From NCBI GenBank assembly GCA_034336665.1, contig CM067590.1, positions 5,616,459-5,680,458 on the forward strand: DNA of 64,000 nt. The letters are read 5' to 3'. Below are positions 40,598-52,700 of the stretch, one piece after another. Numbering within the stretch: position 1 is the stretch's first letter; the number at the start of each line of letters is the position of its first letter. The position numbers and the translations under genes were made by a program. The notes under the pieces are model-generated. The model did no database searches. It saw only the letters and a program-made list of their open reading frames with translations, and was not told the DNA's origin. The stretch is from Luscinia megarhynchos. Taxonomy: Eukaryota > Chordata > Aves > Passeriformes > Turdidae.

Positions 40598-40995
40598 TAT
40601 CTCTGGGTGCTGGGGTGGTAGGTTCTGGGGGTAGGATCCCCAGGGGATGTATCTCAGTGCTGAGTGATGGATTTGGGGTGTGGGATACCCCAGGGGATGT
40701 ATCTCAGTGCTGGGTGATGGATTCTGGGTGTGGGATGTGCTTCAGGGATGGATTTGGGGTGTGGGATGTCCCAGGGGATGTATCTCAGTGCTGGGTGATG
40801 GATTCTGGGTGTGGGATGTGCTTCAGGGATGGATTTGGGGTGTGGGATGTCCCAGGGGATGTATTTCAGTGCTGGGTGATGGATTTGGGGTGTGGGATGC
40901 CCCAGGGGATGTATCTCAGTGCTGGGTGATGGATTCTGGGTGTGAGATGTGCTTCAGGGATGGATTTGGGGTGTGGGATGCCTCGGGGGAGGTAC
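40598..40995. repeat. Composite minisatellite of 50-bp and 31-bp modules
   Basis: CAGGGGATGTATCTCAGTGC recurs at about 40641, 40691, 40772, 40853 and 40903, that is at 50, 81, 81 and 50 bp. The 81-bp form is the 50-bp unit plus a 31-bp module containing GTGCTTCAGGGATGGATTTG. Confidence 0.92.
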
Positions 40996-43286
40996 CTGTG
41001 AGTGCTGTGGGGAGCCAAGCTCTGCAGCAGGGACAGTGCTGCTCTTCTGGGAGAGCTCAGATCCACCCTGTGGGCAGCAAAATACTCAGTTTAGGAAACC
41101 AAGACTCAGCCAAAGTCCCTGTCAGAGCAGGGAAAGAACCATGGCTGGAAATGGGGCCAGCTCTTCTCTCCCAGCCCTGCTGGAGATCTGGAGCTTCCCC
41201 AGCCACCGCTGGTGTTTTACCAGAGGTGGGCAGGGAAGGGGCTGCTGGGGTTCTTGATGTTTTGGGGCATTATCTTCTGTTCCTTTTCATGTTTTCACAG
41301 GTTTTTTTCACCTCCCAACGTCCATATGTCCTGTGAGGTAGGTGTAAAAATCTAGAAAAATCCAGAATCCGAGCATGAAAATGCAGGAAAATCTTGACCA
41401 AAGGTTAAGATCTATTTCCCTTTGGAAAATGCATGCAACAGACAAAGCCTTGTTTCATCACTGTTTTTTTTTTTTTTGGTCCCCACCCTGCAGACCCTTC
41501 CCTTTACCTTCCCAGCAGGAAATGTCCCGAGCCCCCAGGCGCAGCCCGAGGCTGCTGCTCCTTCCTGGGCTCGCTGAGCACGGTGTGGATGCAGCTGGCC
41601 GGGCTGCAGAGCATCCCTGCTGCCTGGGGCTCGGCTCTGCCCCCCGAGCACAGCCAGAGGAGGAGCCCAGCCCCACATTGTCACAGCCACAAACCGAGCA
41701 GGCACACGGCTGGGCAGTGGCAAAAGCCCAGCTGGGGATTTGGTGCCTCAAAATTTGCGTGTTTCTGTCCTTGCTGCTGCGTGAGGAACGTGCCCCCATC
41801 CTCCTTCCTCATAAAGCTCTGCTGCACTTCCCTGCAAGTCTCTTCCCAGGAGGAGAAGCAGCTGCAGCCCCGTGGGGACAGGCACAGACCTGGCAGAGCC
41901 CTCGTGGCTGTGGGTGAGGCCACACAGCTCCTGCCTCCCCCAGCACAGTGCTGGACAGGCCACGGCCCAGGGCTGCTTGTGGACTCCCTTCCTGCATGTC
42001 CTGGGGCAGCCACAAACTTTCCTGGGCAGCAGAAGCGACCTGGAGGTTTTTCACAGCGCAGCCAAAAAAGGGTTTGTGCTGCCTCAGGAGATCCAGCCTG
42101 GGAGGGGCTGTGCCAGCAGGACAGAGGGTCACGGCCACCAGCAGGTGCTGGCTGATGAATGCCAGTGTCTCTGTCCCCGCACAGAGGAGGAGAGGAGTGG
42201 CAGGGGTGGCAGCAGGGCTGTGCATGAGCTCTCTGGGCTCTGCTTGTCCTTGCCACAGCAGCTCCGTCCTTCCAGTGGCTCTGGGCATCTCCTTTCAGAA
42301 GCTACGAATGAAATGAAAGGATGTTCAGAAAATACTGGAGAAGTCCCGTTACCCTCATGCCCACCAAAGGCTCTGCTGAACCCATTGTCTGTCTCTAGCC
42401 CAAGGCTGCTGATAGAACAGGAGCCATTGTCTCACAGGGAGAGCAGAGCCCAGCCCTGGTGGCTGTGCTCCAGCCCTTGCACACGGGCTTAGGAGCAGGC
42501 TGAGCATGCCAAGGGCAGCCTCATCCCAGGAGCTGGGGCAGCCTCATCCCAGGAACCTGGAGCTCGCCGAGCCCTTAGCTGCAAGCTCAGCCAGCCAGAG
42601 TCCCTAATATGAAATGCATGTTGGTTAAACCAAGAGATGGCTGTAAAAAAGAAGGGTCGGATTTCTCTGGCTGCAAAGCCTCCCACATTACCCCGAGCCC
42701 TCTGGTTTCCTGCCTTCTGGCATGTGTGACCTTCTGCACAGTAACCCCAGTGCTCCCCACGGAGCCCAGGATGGCAGGAAGAATAAAGGGGAGTGAAGAC
42801 TTGCATAAGGTTCATCCAGGCTCCCCAGGAAAACAAGGAGACTGCTTGGAACAAGAGCATTCCTGGTCTTTTATGTCAGCTTTTCAAAGGTGAAAATGGG
42901 CCTCCCTGCTCTGGGCTAATGGGCCCCAGGGCCTTCCCCAGGTGAGAGGGGCCCCAGGGTGGCTGCAGCCCTCACCCATCCTCTGGAGACCTCAGAGGAT
43001 TGGGCAGCCTGGGTAACAACCTCGTGCCCACTTGGTGTGCCAGAGCTCCCCAGGGACAGCCAGAGGAGACAGGGTGGGGATGGAGCCCAGAGACATGGCT
43101 GAGCTCCCTACGGAGCTGCTTCTCCCTGGGGCGGGTGGCTGTGGCAAATTTTCCATCTTTCTGACTGATTCTGCTAGGAAATGAATTTCTGCTCAAGAAT
43201 CAGCCAAGAGCAGAAGTGTGGGTATCTTCTGACAGGGTGAGGGGTGTCCCCAGCCGGGGAGAGGATGAGGCTACGCTCTGGCAGGC

Positions 43287-43332
43287 TGTGCCACCCTGCT
43301 GTGCCACCCTGCTGTGCCACCCTGCTGTGCCC
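43287..43332. repeat. 13-bp tandem repeat (TGTGCCACCCTGC)
   Basis: Three and a half tandem copies of TGTGCCACCCTGC, ending in TGTGCCCTC. Confidence 0.85.
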
Positions 43333-44587
43333 TCGGGGCAGTGAGGGTTGGGTACAACCAGGCTGGGCAGGGGGCAGAGCTGCATGGCCCTTCTCCAGAA
43401 TGGGGAGTGACAAAGCTTGAGCCAGCAAACTTGCTTGGGAAGAGCAGGAAGAGGTGACCTCAGGGGTGGGAGGTTAGCAAGCTGTTTGGCTGCAGGCCAG
43501 AGCAGGGTGGCAGCGGGTGAATCCCTGCAGCAGCAGGTGAGAGCAGAGGCTGAGGGGACCCCCGTGAATGCTGCCAGTGCCTGTTGGCTGGGACGTGCTG
43601 CCGAGCACGGGGCCACCAGGAAATCCGTGTCGGATTTTCCCATCCTCTGCTGAATCAGAATTATGTCCCTCTGGAAAACCTACACTTATCCTTGAAGCTG
43701 TGATGATGTATTTCACATGTCCTATTCCCTCTCGCCGGAGTCTCCCTTACGTTTGCAATTTCTAACAACAAAGCAAGGCTGTGAGTAACCTTCCTATAAA
43801 TCATCCAACCATCCCTCCTGGTGACGTGAGCCTGGGGCTGAGCAGCTGCAGGAATTGGTGTGAGCTCAGACCGGGCTGAACTTTCACACAGTGACCTGCC
43901 AGGTCAGCCTGGGAGCAAAGCCACTCCCCGCAGCCCACCCGCTCCCAGGCTGTGCATGGGACAGCAGCAGGGGTAGGGATGAGGACGGGGGATGTGCCAG
44001 AGCACACGTGGGGGCTGCTTGAAGGAGCTGCCTGCGATGGGTGCTGGTGATGCTGCCTTTCCTGGGTGTCTGGGCAGGTGGCATGCAGGGAAGAAGGGAC
44101 AGGGATGGATGTAGTGATAGGAATGAGGATAGGTATTGGAGAGTGGGGTTGGGAGCATCCTTTGATTCCTGAGAGAAGCCCCACAGAAAACAACTTCCAC
44201 AGAAAATGACTTCCTCTGGAGTTTGCTGTTCCCTGCCCAAGGGCTGACCCCGGACTCCCACAGAGAGCCCTGAGAGCCATCGTGGTGCCCTGCTGGTCCC
44301 TGTGCTGCTCTGGGTCCCTCCTGGGCAGTTGGGACCCTACAGACTTTTGACCACAGCCCTTTTCCACACAGGACAAAGCAGGACATGGAGAAATGGCCCA
44401 GGAGCTCACATTCTGCTGGCCAGGCCGTTTTAAGCTCCATTTAAACTGCATCTGGCTCTGTGGAGAGAACCTTCCCATCAGCCTGTGGTCATTCCTAGCC
44501 TGAGGCAGCTCATGGCCTCTGAGGGCTTTGCATTTGTGTACCTTAAAAATTTGTATTTCTCAGGGCAAATAGGAGAAGTCGCAATAG

Positions 44588-44644
44588 GAAAAGGCAGCCA
44601 AAGGAAAATGCAGCCAAAGGAAAACACAGCCAAAGGAAAACACA
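44588..44644. repeat. 16-bp tandem repeat (GCAGCCAAAGGAAAAC)
   Basis: About three and a half copies of a 16-bp purine-rich unit, with A/C and G/A variants at the unit ends. Confidence 0.85.
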
Positions 44645-46424
44645 TAAATCATGCAGCTTCTCAGCAGGCCTTGGCTGCTCACATTCCCTCTCTCCTGCCA
44701 CTGCAGAAAATAACCAGTGGTAACATGTCTGCTGCAGCACCCAGAGTAACCCTGTCGCTCCCCTGGACACGCTCCAGTGTTGGGTAAGGGTGGGCAGGGA
44801 GCAGAGCTCAGCCAGGATTCACTTGGCCTGACGTTACCCACAGCAACAGCCAGCACATGAAACTGCCTTCCCTGTTTGTCCCAGTGACTCAAGGCTGGGT
44901 GCTTTCCCGTCCAGAGGGCTGTTGGGGTGCTGGGTGCCCCAGCCTTGGGCTCCATGAGCATGACTCCTGCCAGCTCACTGCCTCCTGGGATGCCAAAGAC
45001 CAGCAATGCCAGCTGAAAAGGAGAGTTTTCAGTTTTCAGATTCCATCTGGGAATTTTTGGCAGTGGGTGGTGGGTATGGTAGCAGATCTGTCCTTGGCAG
45101 GGGGGGGCAGAAGCCTTGAGGGACACCAGGCCCAGCAGAGAAGGCTGCTGGAGGGGGGCAATGAACCCCCTCCCCATCACTGCCACCTCTGTGTCCCCAG
45201 CTCCTCTCCAGCAGTAGTGTCAGGGAGAGCACAGAGAAACACCCCAAAGCACAAAGATTTGGAAAAACAAGGTCATATTATTGTTCCTTTTTCTCCTGCA
45301 GTGTTTCCTACCTGGGTTTTTCACCCCCTCTTTCCTCACTTGAAAAATTCTTTCTAATCCGTGAAATAAAGGTGAAAACAGCGGCTGGTGGAGGGGAGCT
45401 CGGGACTCTCTGGAGCGTGTGCCTGCTGGAATTTCCGAAATTCCTCTTTAACCTCTGTGACTCCACCCTGAGCTGTTGCTGCTGGCTGCATTCTCTGAGG
45501 CCTTTCACTCACCCTATGGACACCATCAGCCTGGGAAGTACTTGGAGATAGCATGGGGACTCCTGGAAAGAGAAACCCTTCAGCCAGGCATTTTTGGACA
45601 AGATGAAAAGTTTTTTTTTTCTGGGGCCGTGCCTGAGCTGCAGGGCTCTGAGTGGCAGGGGTGGGATGGAGGCAGAACTGCTGTGGGTTTGGCACAGGAG
45701 CTCGTCCCGGGGCCCAGGGGGCTGCAGCCCTGCTCCCCGGGGCTCAGCCAGAGCCAGGGAGTGGTGGGAAGCAGGGACTTGGCTCCAAAGCCCAGAGTGG
45801 GAGGAGAGGCAGGTCCCTGCTCCAGGCTGCGTGTGCAGTGCTGGGGCAGCAGGAGGAAGCGCCCCGTGGGGAGGCAGCAGAAGGGCTCCATCTGCTCCAG
45901 TCCGAGCAGAGCCGGCAGCAGCTCCATCCCCTGTGTGAATTCCTTCATGGAGACAAAACAGAGACTCCAAAATCCCTTTCAGCCAGCAGAAAAAGGCAGA
46001 ATAAGAAGGAAGAGCCAGAAACCAGGGTCCAAGATATTGGCTAATAAAATAAGATGCACAATTATTGACCAGGAGGTGATTGAAGCCTGTGAGGGGAGAG
46101 ATGGATCTATCCATCCTTGTTGCTCTTGTAGAGCAGCAATGTTTACAGGAGTGAACATTCTGCTTCCCCCAGGTGTACAGAGGAACGAACCCTAAGCGTG
46201 TCTCCTCCCCAGGGCTGGCAGCACCCACCTGTGCCAGGCCAGGGCCCCCACAGAGCCCTGTGCCACAGGGTGCTCCTGCTCGGGGCCAGCGGGTCCCAGA
46301 AGGGCACGGCCTCAGAAGGTGACACGGGGGCACCCACGGGAGTGGGGGAGCAACTGCCAGGGCCTGGTGCAGATCAGGGCCCCCAGTGCAGGATGAGGGG
46401 CAGGACAGTCAGCAGGGATGGGAC

Positions 46425-46640
46425 AGGGATGGGCACGGGGACAGGGATGGGAATGGGGACAGGGATGGGATAGGGATGGAGATGGGACAGGGATGGGAAT
46501 GGGGATTGGAACGGAGATGGGGATGGGGACAGGGATGGGATTGGGGATGGGGATGGGCATAGGGTAAGGACTGGAATGGGGATGAGGACAAGGACAGGAA
46601 TGGAAATAGGAATGGGGACAGAGATGAGGACTGGGGCAGA
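46425..46640. repeat. G-rich simple repeat (GGGGACAGGGATGG) near ANGPTL4 promoter
   Basis: Degenerate tandem copies of GGGATGGGGACA and GGAATGGGGACAGGGATGG lie 150-370 bp upstream of the ANGPTL4 start codon. G runs on the plus strand allow G-quadruplex formation. Its length is likely to vary between individuals. Confidence 0.85.
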
Positions 46641-46644
46641 CAGG

Positions 46645-46794
46645 GCTCAGGACCGGGAGCGAGGCCGCCCCGGGCGCGGGCGGCGGTGCGGAGGGAGGGC
46701 GAACAAAGCGGCGGGGCGCGGGCGGGGCCGTGCGGGGCCGTCCCCGGCGCGGGGCCATAAAAGCGGCGGCGCGGCGCGGCTCGGCGCGGCCAGG
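46645..46794 (+). promoter_or_regulatory. ANGPTL4 core promoter with TATA-like CATAAAAG
   Basis: A CpG-rich stretch with GC boxes. CATAAAAG lies at 46756-46763. If it sets the start site at the usual 28-31 bp, transcription would begin near 46786-46789 and leave a 5' UTR of only about 6-9 nt before the ATG at 46795. Other start sites upstream are possible. Confidence 0.55.
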
Positions 46795-49700
46795 ATGCGG
46801 CTGAGCGGCGCGGCGCTGCTGCTGTGCGCGGCGGGGCTGGCGGCGGCCCCCGCGCCCGGGCCCGCACCGGGGGCCGGCACCGAGCGGCGGGCGGCGGCGG
46901 GGGCCGCGCGGGAGCGCCGGGCGCAGTTCGCCTCCTGGGACGAGGTGAACGTGCTGGCGCACGGGCTGCTGCAGCTGGGGCACGGCCTGAAGGAGCACGT
47001 GGAGCGCACCAAGGGCCAGCTGCGGGAGCTGGGCGGGCGGCTGAGCGCGCACAACAGCTCGCTGGGGCGGCTGCTGCGGCAGGCGCGGGAGGCGCAGGAG
47101 CGCGGCGAGCGGCTGCGGGGCAGCGTGCGGGAGCTGGAGGGCCGCGGGCGGCAGCTGCTCAACCTCTCCGAGGCGCTGCGGCAGCGGCTGGAGGAGGTGG
47201 CGGCTGACAAGGACGCGCTCCAGGGCCGGCTGGAGCGGCTGGAGAGCCGGGTCCGTGTGGCGCTGCAGGCGCGGCCGCCTGGGAACCAGAGCGCTCGGGA
47301 CCTGGGCGCGCTGCAGGTGAGCGCGGGGAGCGGGAGGGAGCGGACCGGCATCGCCCGGGTGCAGCGGGGTGGAGAGGGTCCGGCTGGGCACCGACACCGG
47401 CAGCGTCGGTGGGGACACACACCCCAGACCCGCCGGGGAGCTCCGGGGGCGGTGAGGGACCCGACCCGGCTGTCCCGGGAGAGCGGAGCGGTCCGGCCGC
47501 AGCAGCAGCGCCGCCCGGGACTCTCGCACAGCCGGAGCTGCCCGGGCCGCGGGGCTCACCTCGCTCTCCCCTCGCAGTCCCTGATGGATGCTCAGAACCT
47601 GCGGATCGAGGAGCTCCTGCAGAAAATCAAGCAGCAGCAGTACAAGCTGGACAAGCAGAACCTGCAGATTAAAAGCCTGCAGAGCAAGGTGAGCCCCTGT
47701 GCTGTGCTGCAGCCCCAGCCCGGCCCCGGTGCTGCTGCATGGGCAGCCTGGTGTGAGCACCCCTCTGCCCCAGCTCTGCTGGCTGTGCGGGTGCTCGCTG
47801 CCTTTGGGCACCCCAAGGGGCCGCGGCTCTGCTCGCCGTGCTGCAGTGTGCCATCAGCGATGTGAGGGAAGCAACCTGCAAGCTTCCAGAGAGTTTCATG
47901 GAGCAATGGGAGGAACTGGTGGGTGGGAGCAGCCTCCCTGGGCTCGGCGTTTGCATTCATCTGCAGAATAAACTAACTAGCATGGGTGTGAAAAACCACA
48001 ATAATTTCTAGCTTTGCCAAGACTGGGTATCTCCTGTTCCTCGTGGTTTCTAGGCAGGTTCAGCCCCAGCCCTGGCCATAGGGAGTGGCTGGCGTGTGGC
48101 TGACCTGCTCCTCTGAGTAACAGGGTGCAAAACAAGCTGAGATAAAACCGTTCTGACTCGTGCTTTTTTTTTTAGGTCAATCTACTAATTCCCCTACACC
48201 ACAACAAAACACAGTCTCCAAAGTGGAAGATAAACCTGAAGAGCCTCAATCTCACCAACCAGAGTCAGAATGGCAGTGGGGAGCCTGTGCAGACACAGAG
48301 TGAGTATCTGCTCGTGTTGCCCTGCCCCTCTGTGCCAGACCAAACCCGTAGCAGTTGCAACCTTTTGAAAGCAAAAGGTTAATTTGTCCTGAGCCAGGAT
48401 GTAAGACTTGCTTTAAAAGCTAGAGCTTGGGAACATGGCCAGAGTGAGGGGTTCTGGAGCACAGGCAGAACTCTTGCCTCCTGGGCCAGTGTTAGTCCAG
48501 CAGGAATTTAAGGATTAAAGAGGCTTTTTCCTGCCTGGTGTTAGGAATGCAGTGGGGAGCAGACAAAGCCAGAGAACAGGTATTTGTCGAAAAGGATTGG
48601 CAGGCTCAAGATGAGGAGAGGAGGGTTTCAGCTCTTTTGAGTTAACCCTTGTTCACCTGCTCACACTTCATCAGGCAGGATCTGTGGAAGCAGGGGGGGT
48701 TATAGGAAGCCCTGGCCTGAGAGCAGAGCTGTGTATCTCTCTCCCTTGGCTCATATTTAGAGTTTATGTGTGAACTAAAAGTGTCTCAGCTCACACTGTC
48801 CCTAGCTGAAGGTGCTGAGTTGCAGTGGGTGCTCCCAGTCCTGGGAAATGTGCACTGGAGCAGGGAAGTGGATGCTGCATCTCCAACCCCTGGCTCTGCC
48901 TGGAGCATCTTCTGGCCTGGCAGCAGGACAGGAGGGGCTCCTGCAGAGCAAAGGGCAGCAGAACAGGTGTCCCCAGCTGTGCCATGTCCTGCAGCCTCCC
49001 TCCAGGAACTGATGTCCCTGCAGGGTTTGCTGGCCAGGAGCAGCTGCTGTCATGCTGTGCCAGGTAGATGACGGTGCTGGCTCTGCCTGTGCTGCTGTCT
49101 AGGGATCCTCAGCAGGAGCAAACAGAAATTGGGCAGGATGAGGAGGCATGGGGAATTCCTGCTCAGGGCCTGATGTAGGGATGGTTATGGGAAAACACGT
49201 GATAATTTGTCTGGAGCCTGGAGCTGTCACTGGTGAGTCTGAAAGCTGGGTGGGCAGAACAAAGGCCTTCTTCACAGGGACAAGAAGAGAGGTGGGATGT
49301 GGGGCTTCAGATTCCTCCTGGGGTGCAGCCCCGTGGGGCTGTGCAGGGCCAGCCTTACTCAGAGCAGCACTTCTGAGCCAGGAAACCCCCTCAGAGCTTC
49401 TCTTCCCTGTTTTTTTCCAAGCTCTGTTTTGTGACTTGCCTGTCACAGAACAGTTTGGGTGGGAAGGGACCTTTAGAGGTCACCTGGTGTAACCCTTGAT
49501 TCCACTCTTGGGTTATGCTGGGGAGTGCAGGGAGATGGGTTGGGGCCTTTGCTGCTTGCTGGTGCAGATGTAGGATGCTCTGGCATCTGCTGGCTGCAGG
49601 AATGTTTGTGATGCACAGTGGAAGGCAGCAAAGAGCTGCAGCCCCCACGGGTGTTGTGTGAGCTCAGCACCTTCCAGTGCTGCACTGTCCCTGATGGAAA

Positions 49701-52700
49701 GACTGGACATGCTGATTCTGTCCCACCAGCTGTGAGTTTCCCCTTTCCTTGCTCAATCCCTGATGCTGGTATCACTGACAGAAAACAAATTGGCTTCCTT
49801 TCATTATCGAGTTGAGCCAGTTTTCTGGCAAGTCTTAAAGCACCCAGGCTGGCCGTGTGCCCTCTGCCCGAGGAGGCTTGTGGCTGTTTTCAGGGGGGTT
49901 TGTGCTGGGGGGTTTGTGCTGGCTGCTCCTGGGCTGTTGTTAGCAGAGCCTGGCCCTGGGGAGCAGCGATGAACTCCACCAGCAGCCCTTACAGAAAGAC
50001 CCTTTCTTTTGCATCCAGCAAACACAAGTTTTTTCAGGGCAGGGCTGGCGTGGGGCCAAGCATGTGAAAGTTGAAGGCTCGAAGCTGCCTGGAGAGTGAG
50101 AGGTTTAATAGCTTGCAGAAAGAGGATCACGTCTTTCGGGCAGAGCCTGTGCTGGCTGGCAGCCTGCCGAGTAGGGGAAAGGTAGAGCCCTGCTCATGCT
50201 CTCCCCGTGGCGCTGAGACTCCAAAATAATGGGGTTGGGTTGGGCTGGAGAGGGGGAGGCAGAGCAGGCAGCTCTAGGCATGCCCTGCCAGCCCTGCGGA
50301 TGGGTGTTTATACCAGCTTGGTGACCTCCCCTGTGTTGTGGCTGGAAATCCTGTTGGGTGAACACGGAGCCTAAGGCAGATCAGCCGTGTTGTGTTGGTT
50401 GGCTGAATAAAGGGGGAGGGAAAAGAAAACACAGGAGCAGTCAGGAGGGCTTGTTCTGCTGGTGCCGCTCGGATGTGCAACATGAGCTGGAACTAACAAG
50501 CATGCTCCTCAAACAAAAAAGATTGAGCAGAAGCTGTTGAAGCAGCTGCATCTCGTTCAGCTGCTGGAGAGTCCCTGTGGCACCAGGGAACAGGGATCGA
50601 GTGCAGCTTCAGAAATGAGAAACAGGCAGCCATGGAGTTGACTTGTGCATGCTGGAACCACTGAACATCTGCCTGGCACCATCCAGCTGATGCTGGGAGA
50701 GGAGGCAAGCCCAGCACCTTCCTACCGTGGCAATATGAGCTGGGACTGCTTCCTTGTGAGCCTGGTTTGCTCCTCTGCCTGCATTTGCCCAGAAAGTGGG
50801 GATATTCAGGGGATATTCAGGGGATATTCAGGGGATATTCGGATGCACCCAGCCCCTGCAGTGCCGGGGGCTCTGTGTGATTCTGGTCCTTGATGCACAG
50901 TGCCCTCGATCCCTGTGTCACCGGTTCAGTGTGTCCTTGGTGCACTGATGGTGGCTCCATCTGGCCCTGGGGGCGCGGGGGATGTCACTGCTGGCTGTGG
51001 GAGAGGGGCTGCCCCTGCCGAGGAAACGGAATTCTGTGGGGGGAGGGAGAGGCGAAGGGAGAAATCTGTTGGAAATGGGTGAAAGGTGATGGCAGGTGTC
51101 GTATTTCTGTCCCCTGCATACCCCCGACCTCTCCTCCGACTGGGGCTCTGCTCTTCACCCCAGTGCAGTGTCGAGGCTCCCCAGCACCCAGTGAGGATGT
51201 TCTGCAGGGGCTGCTTTTGCTCTTGGCAGCTCAAAGACCCTTTTCCCCCCTCCATCTGCCCCAGAAAGCCCTTGGCTGCTGGAGGAAGCCCTTCTCCCTG
51301 CTGCTGCTCTGGATCATGGTGTGAGCCCTGACCCTGGGGCAGCGAGTGCAAGGAGACCCCCACGGGCAGCACCCCAGCACAGCCCAGGGCTTGTCTTGAG
51401 GTTTCTTGTCTGCCTCAGGGTCATGCTGGCAGCAGCTGTGGGCCAGGGCAGCCAGAGCTACAAGCCACCCGCCCTGGCTTGGGAGAACAGGCCCCCTTTG
51501 TCTGGGGGTGATTGGGGCACCTGTCCCTGCTGACAAAGAGCCCCTTGACTGTGTGGCAGCCTGGGGCTGGAGTGGCTGCACATCCTCCTGCAGCCTTTTG
51601 TGGTGTCTCCCAAGTGCTGTGGGTGGTTCTTCCTGGATGGACTTTTATCAGTGCTGTTGAAATGGTGCTTTGCTGGCAGCTCTGGGCAAAGTCCCTGCGG
51701 GGCAGAAGGAACAATGGGAGCCCCTGGGGATGGAGAGGGATGAGGCAGGGTGTGGCTTCACCCTGGGCAGTCCACTCCGTCAATGAGCTGGGGCTCCCAG
51801 AGTCCACACCCCCACCCCCGTCCCTTGCCTCAGTCATATTTCTTGGAAAAAGGGTCATCCCAGCCTGGCACTGTGCCTGCTGATGGCAGGTTGCCCAGCA
51901 GGATGTCTGCCTGGTGCCACCACAGTTGCTGGGAGAAAGAGGTCATGTGCTGGATGCTCAGCCACCTTCCTCATGTCAGGACTTTGTCTCTTTTTCTGCC
52001 CCTGAGGCCCGTTGACCCTGCCTCAGCCTCATGTGGGACAGGGATGCTTGGCCCCACCCCAGCTGGGCTGTTCCTTTCTGTGGGTGTAGAGGGACCTGGG
52101 AAGCTCCTCTGTCCCTCCTCGATGGGGAGCCCTGGCCTCCAGCTGAGGTCACTCCTGCCTGGCCCAAAGCCTGGCTTCTGCTCTGTTTGGATGAAAGGGA
52201 AGATGTGGGGTCACAGTGTTTAAAGATGCTGAAGTCAGGGGCCAGTGTCCCCAGCACGTGTCCAGAGCTGCAAGTGCTGGGGCCTTGGTAGGAGCCAGCT
52301 GCTGAGGCAGGGGTTTGTGGCCATCTCCTCAGTTGCTGTTTCCTTCCCCTGCAGAGCTCCCAGAGGGTTGCCACCAGCTCTTCCTGGCGGGGCAGCACAG
52401 CAGTGGCGTTTTCCAGGTGCAGCCTGCAGGATCTCAGCCCTTCAAGGTGTACTGTGACATGGCTGCAGGTAAGGCCTGCAGTGTCCTGCGGCACTTGGCA
52501 GGTGCTCTTGTGCCTGGTAACCCCAAGTGACTGTGCTTTCCCTGCACAGAGGGTGGCTGGACAGTGATCCAGAGGCGCATGGATGGCTCTGTGGACTTTG
52601 ACCAGCTCTGGGATGCCTACAAGAATGGCTTTGGAGACCTTCGTGGTAGGTGGATGATGGTGTCTGTGTTCTCACTGTGGGATAAGGGAAGCTTAGCAAA

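Larger units (their letters stand above)
41000..46425. other. Intergenic sequence upstream of ANGPTL4
   Basis: No exon was recognised. It contains a poly(T) run at 41464-41478 and two small tandem repeats listed separately. Any distal regulatory sequence for ANGPTL4 is likely to lie here or further upstream, but no site is strong enough to name. Confidence 0.4.
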
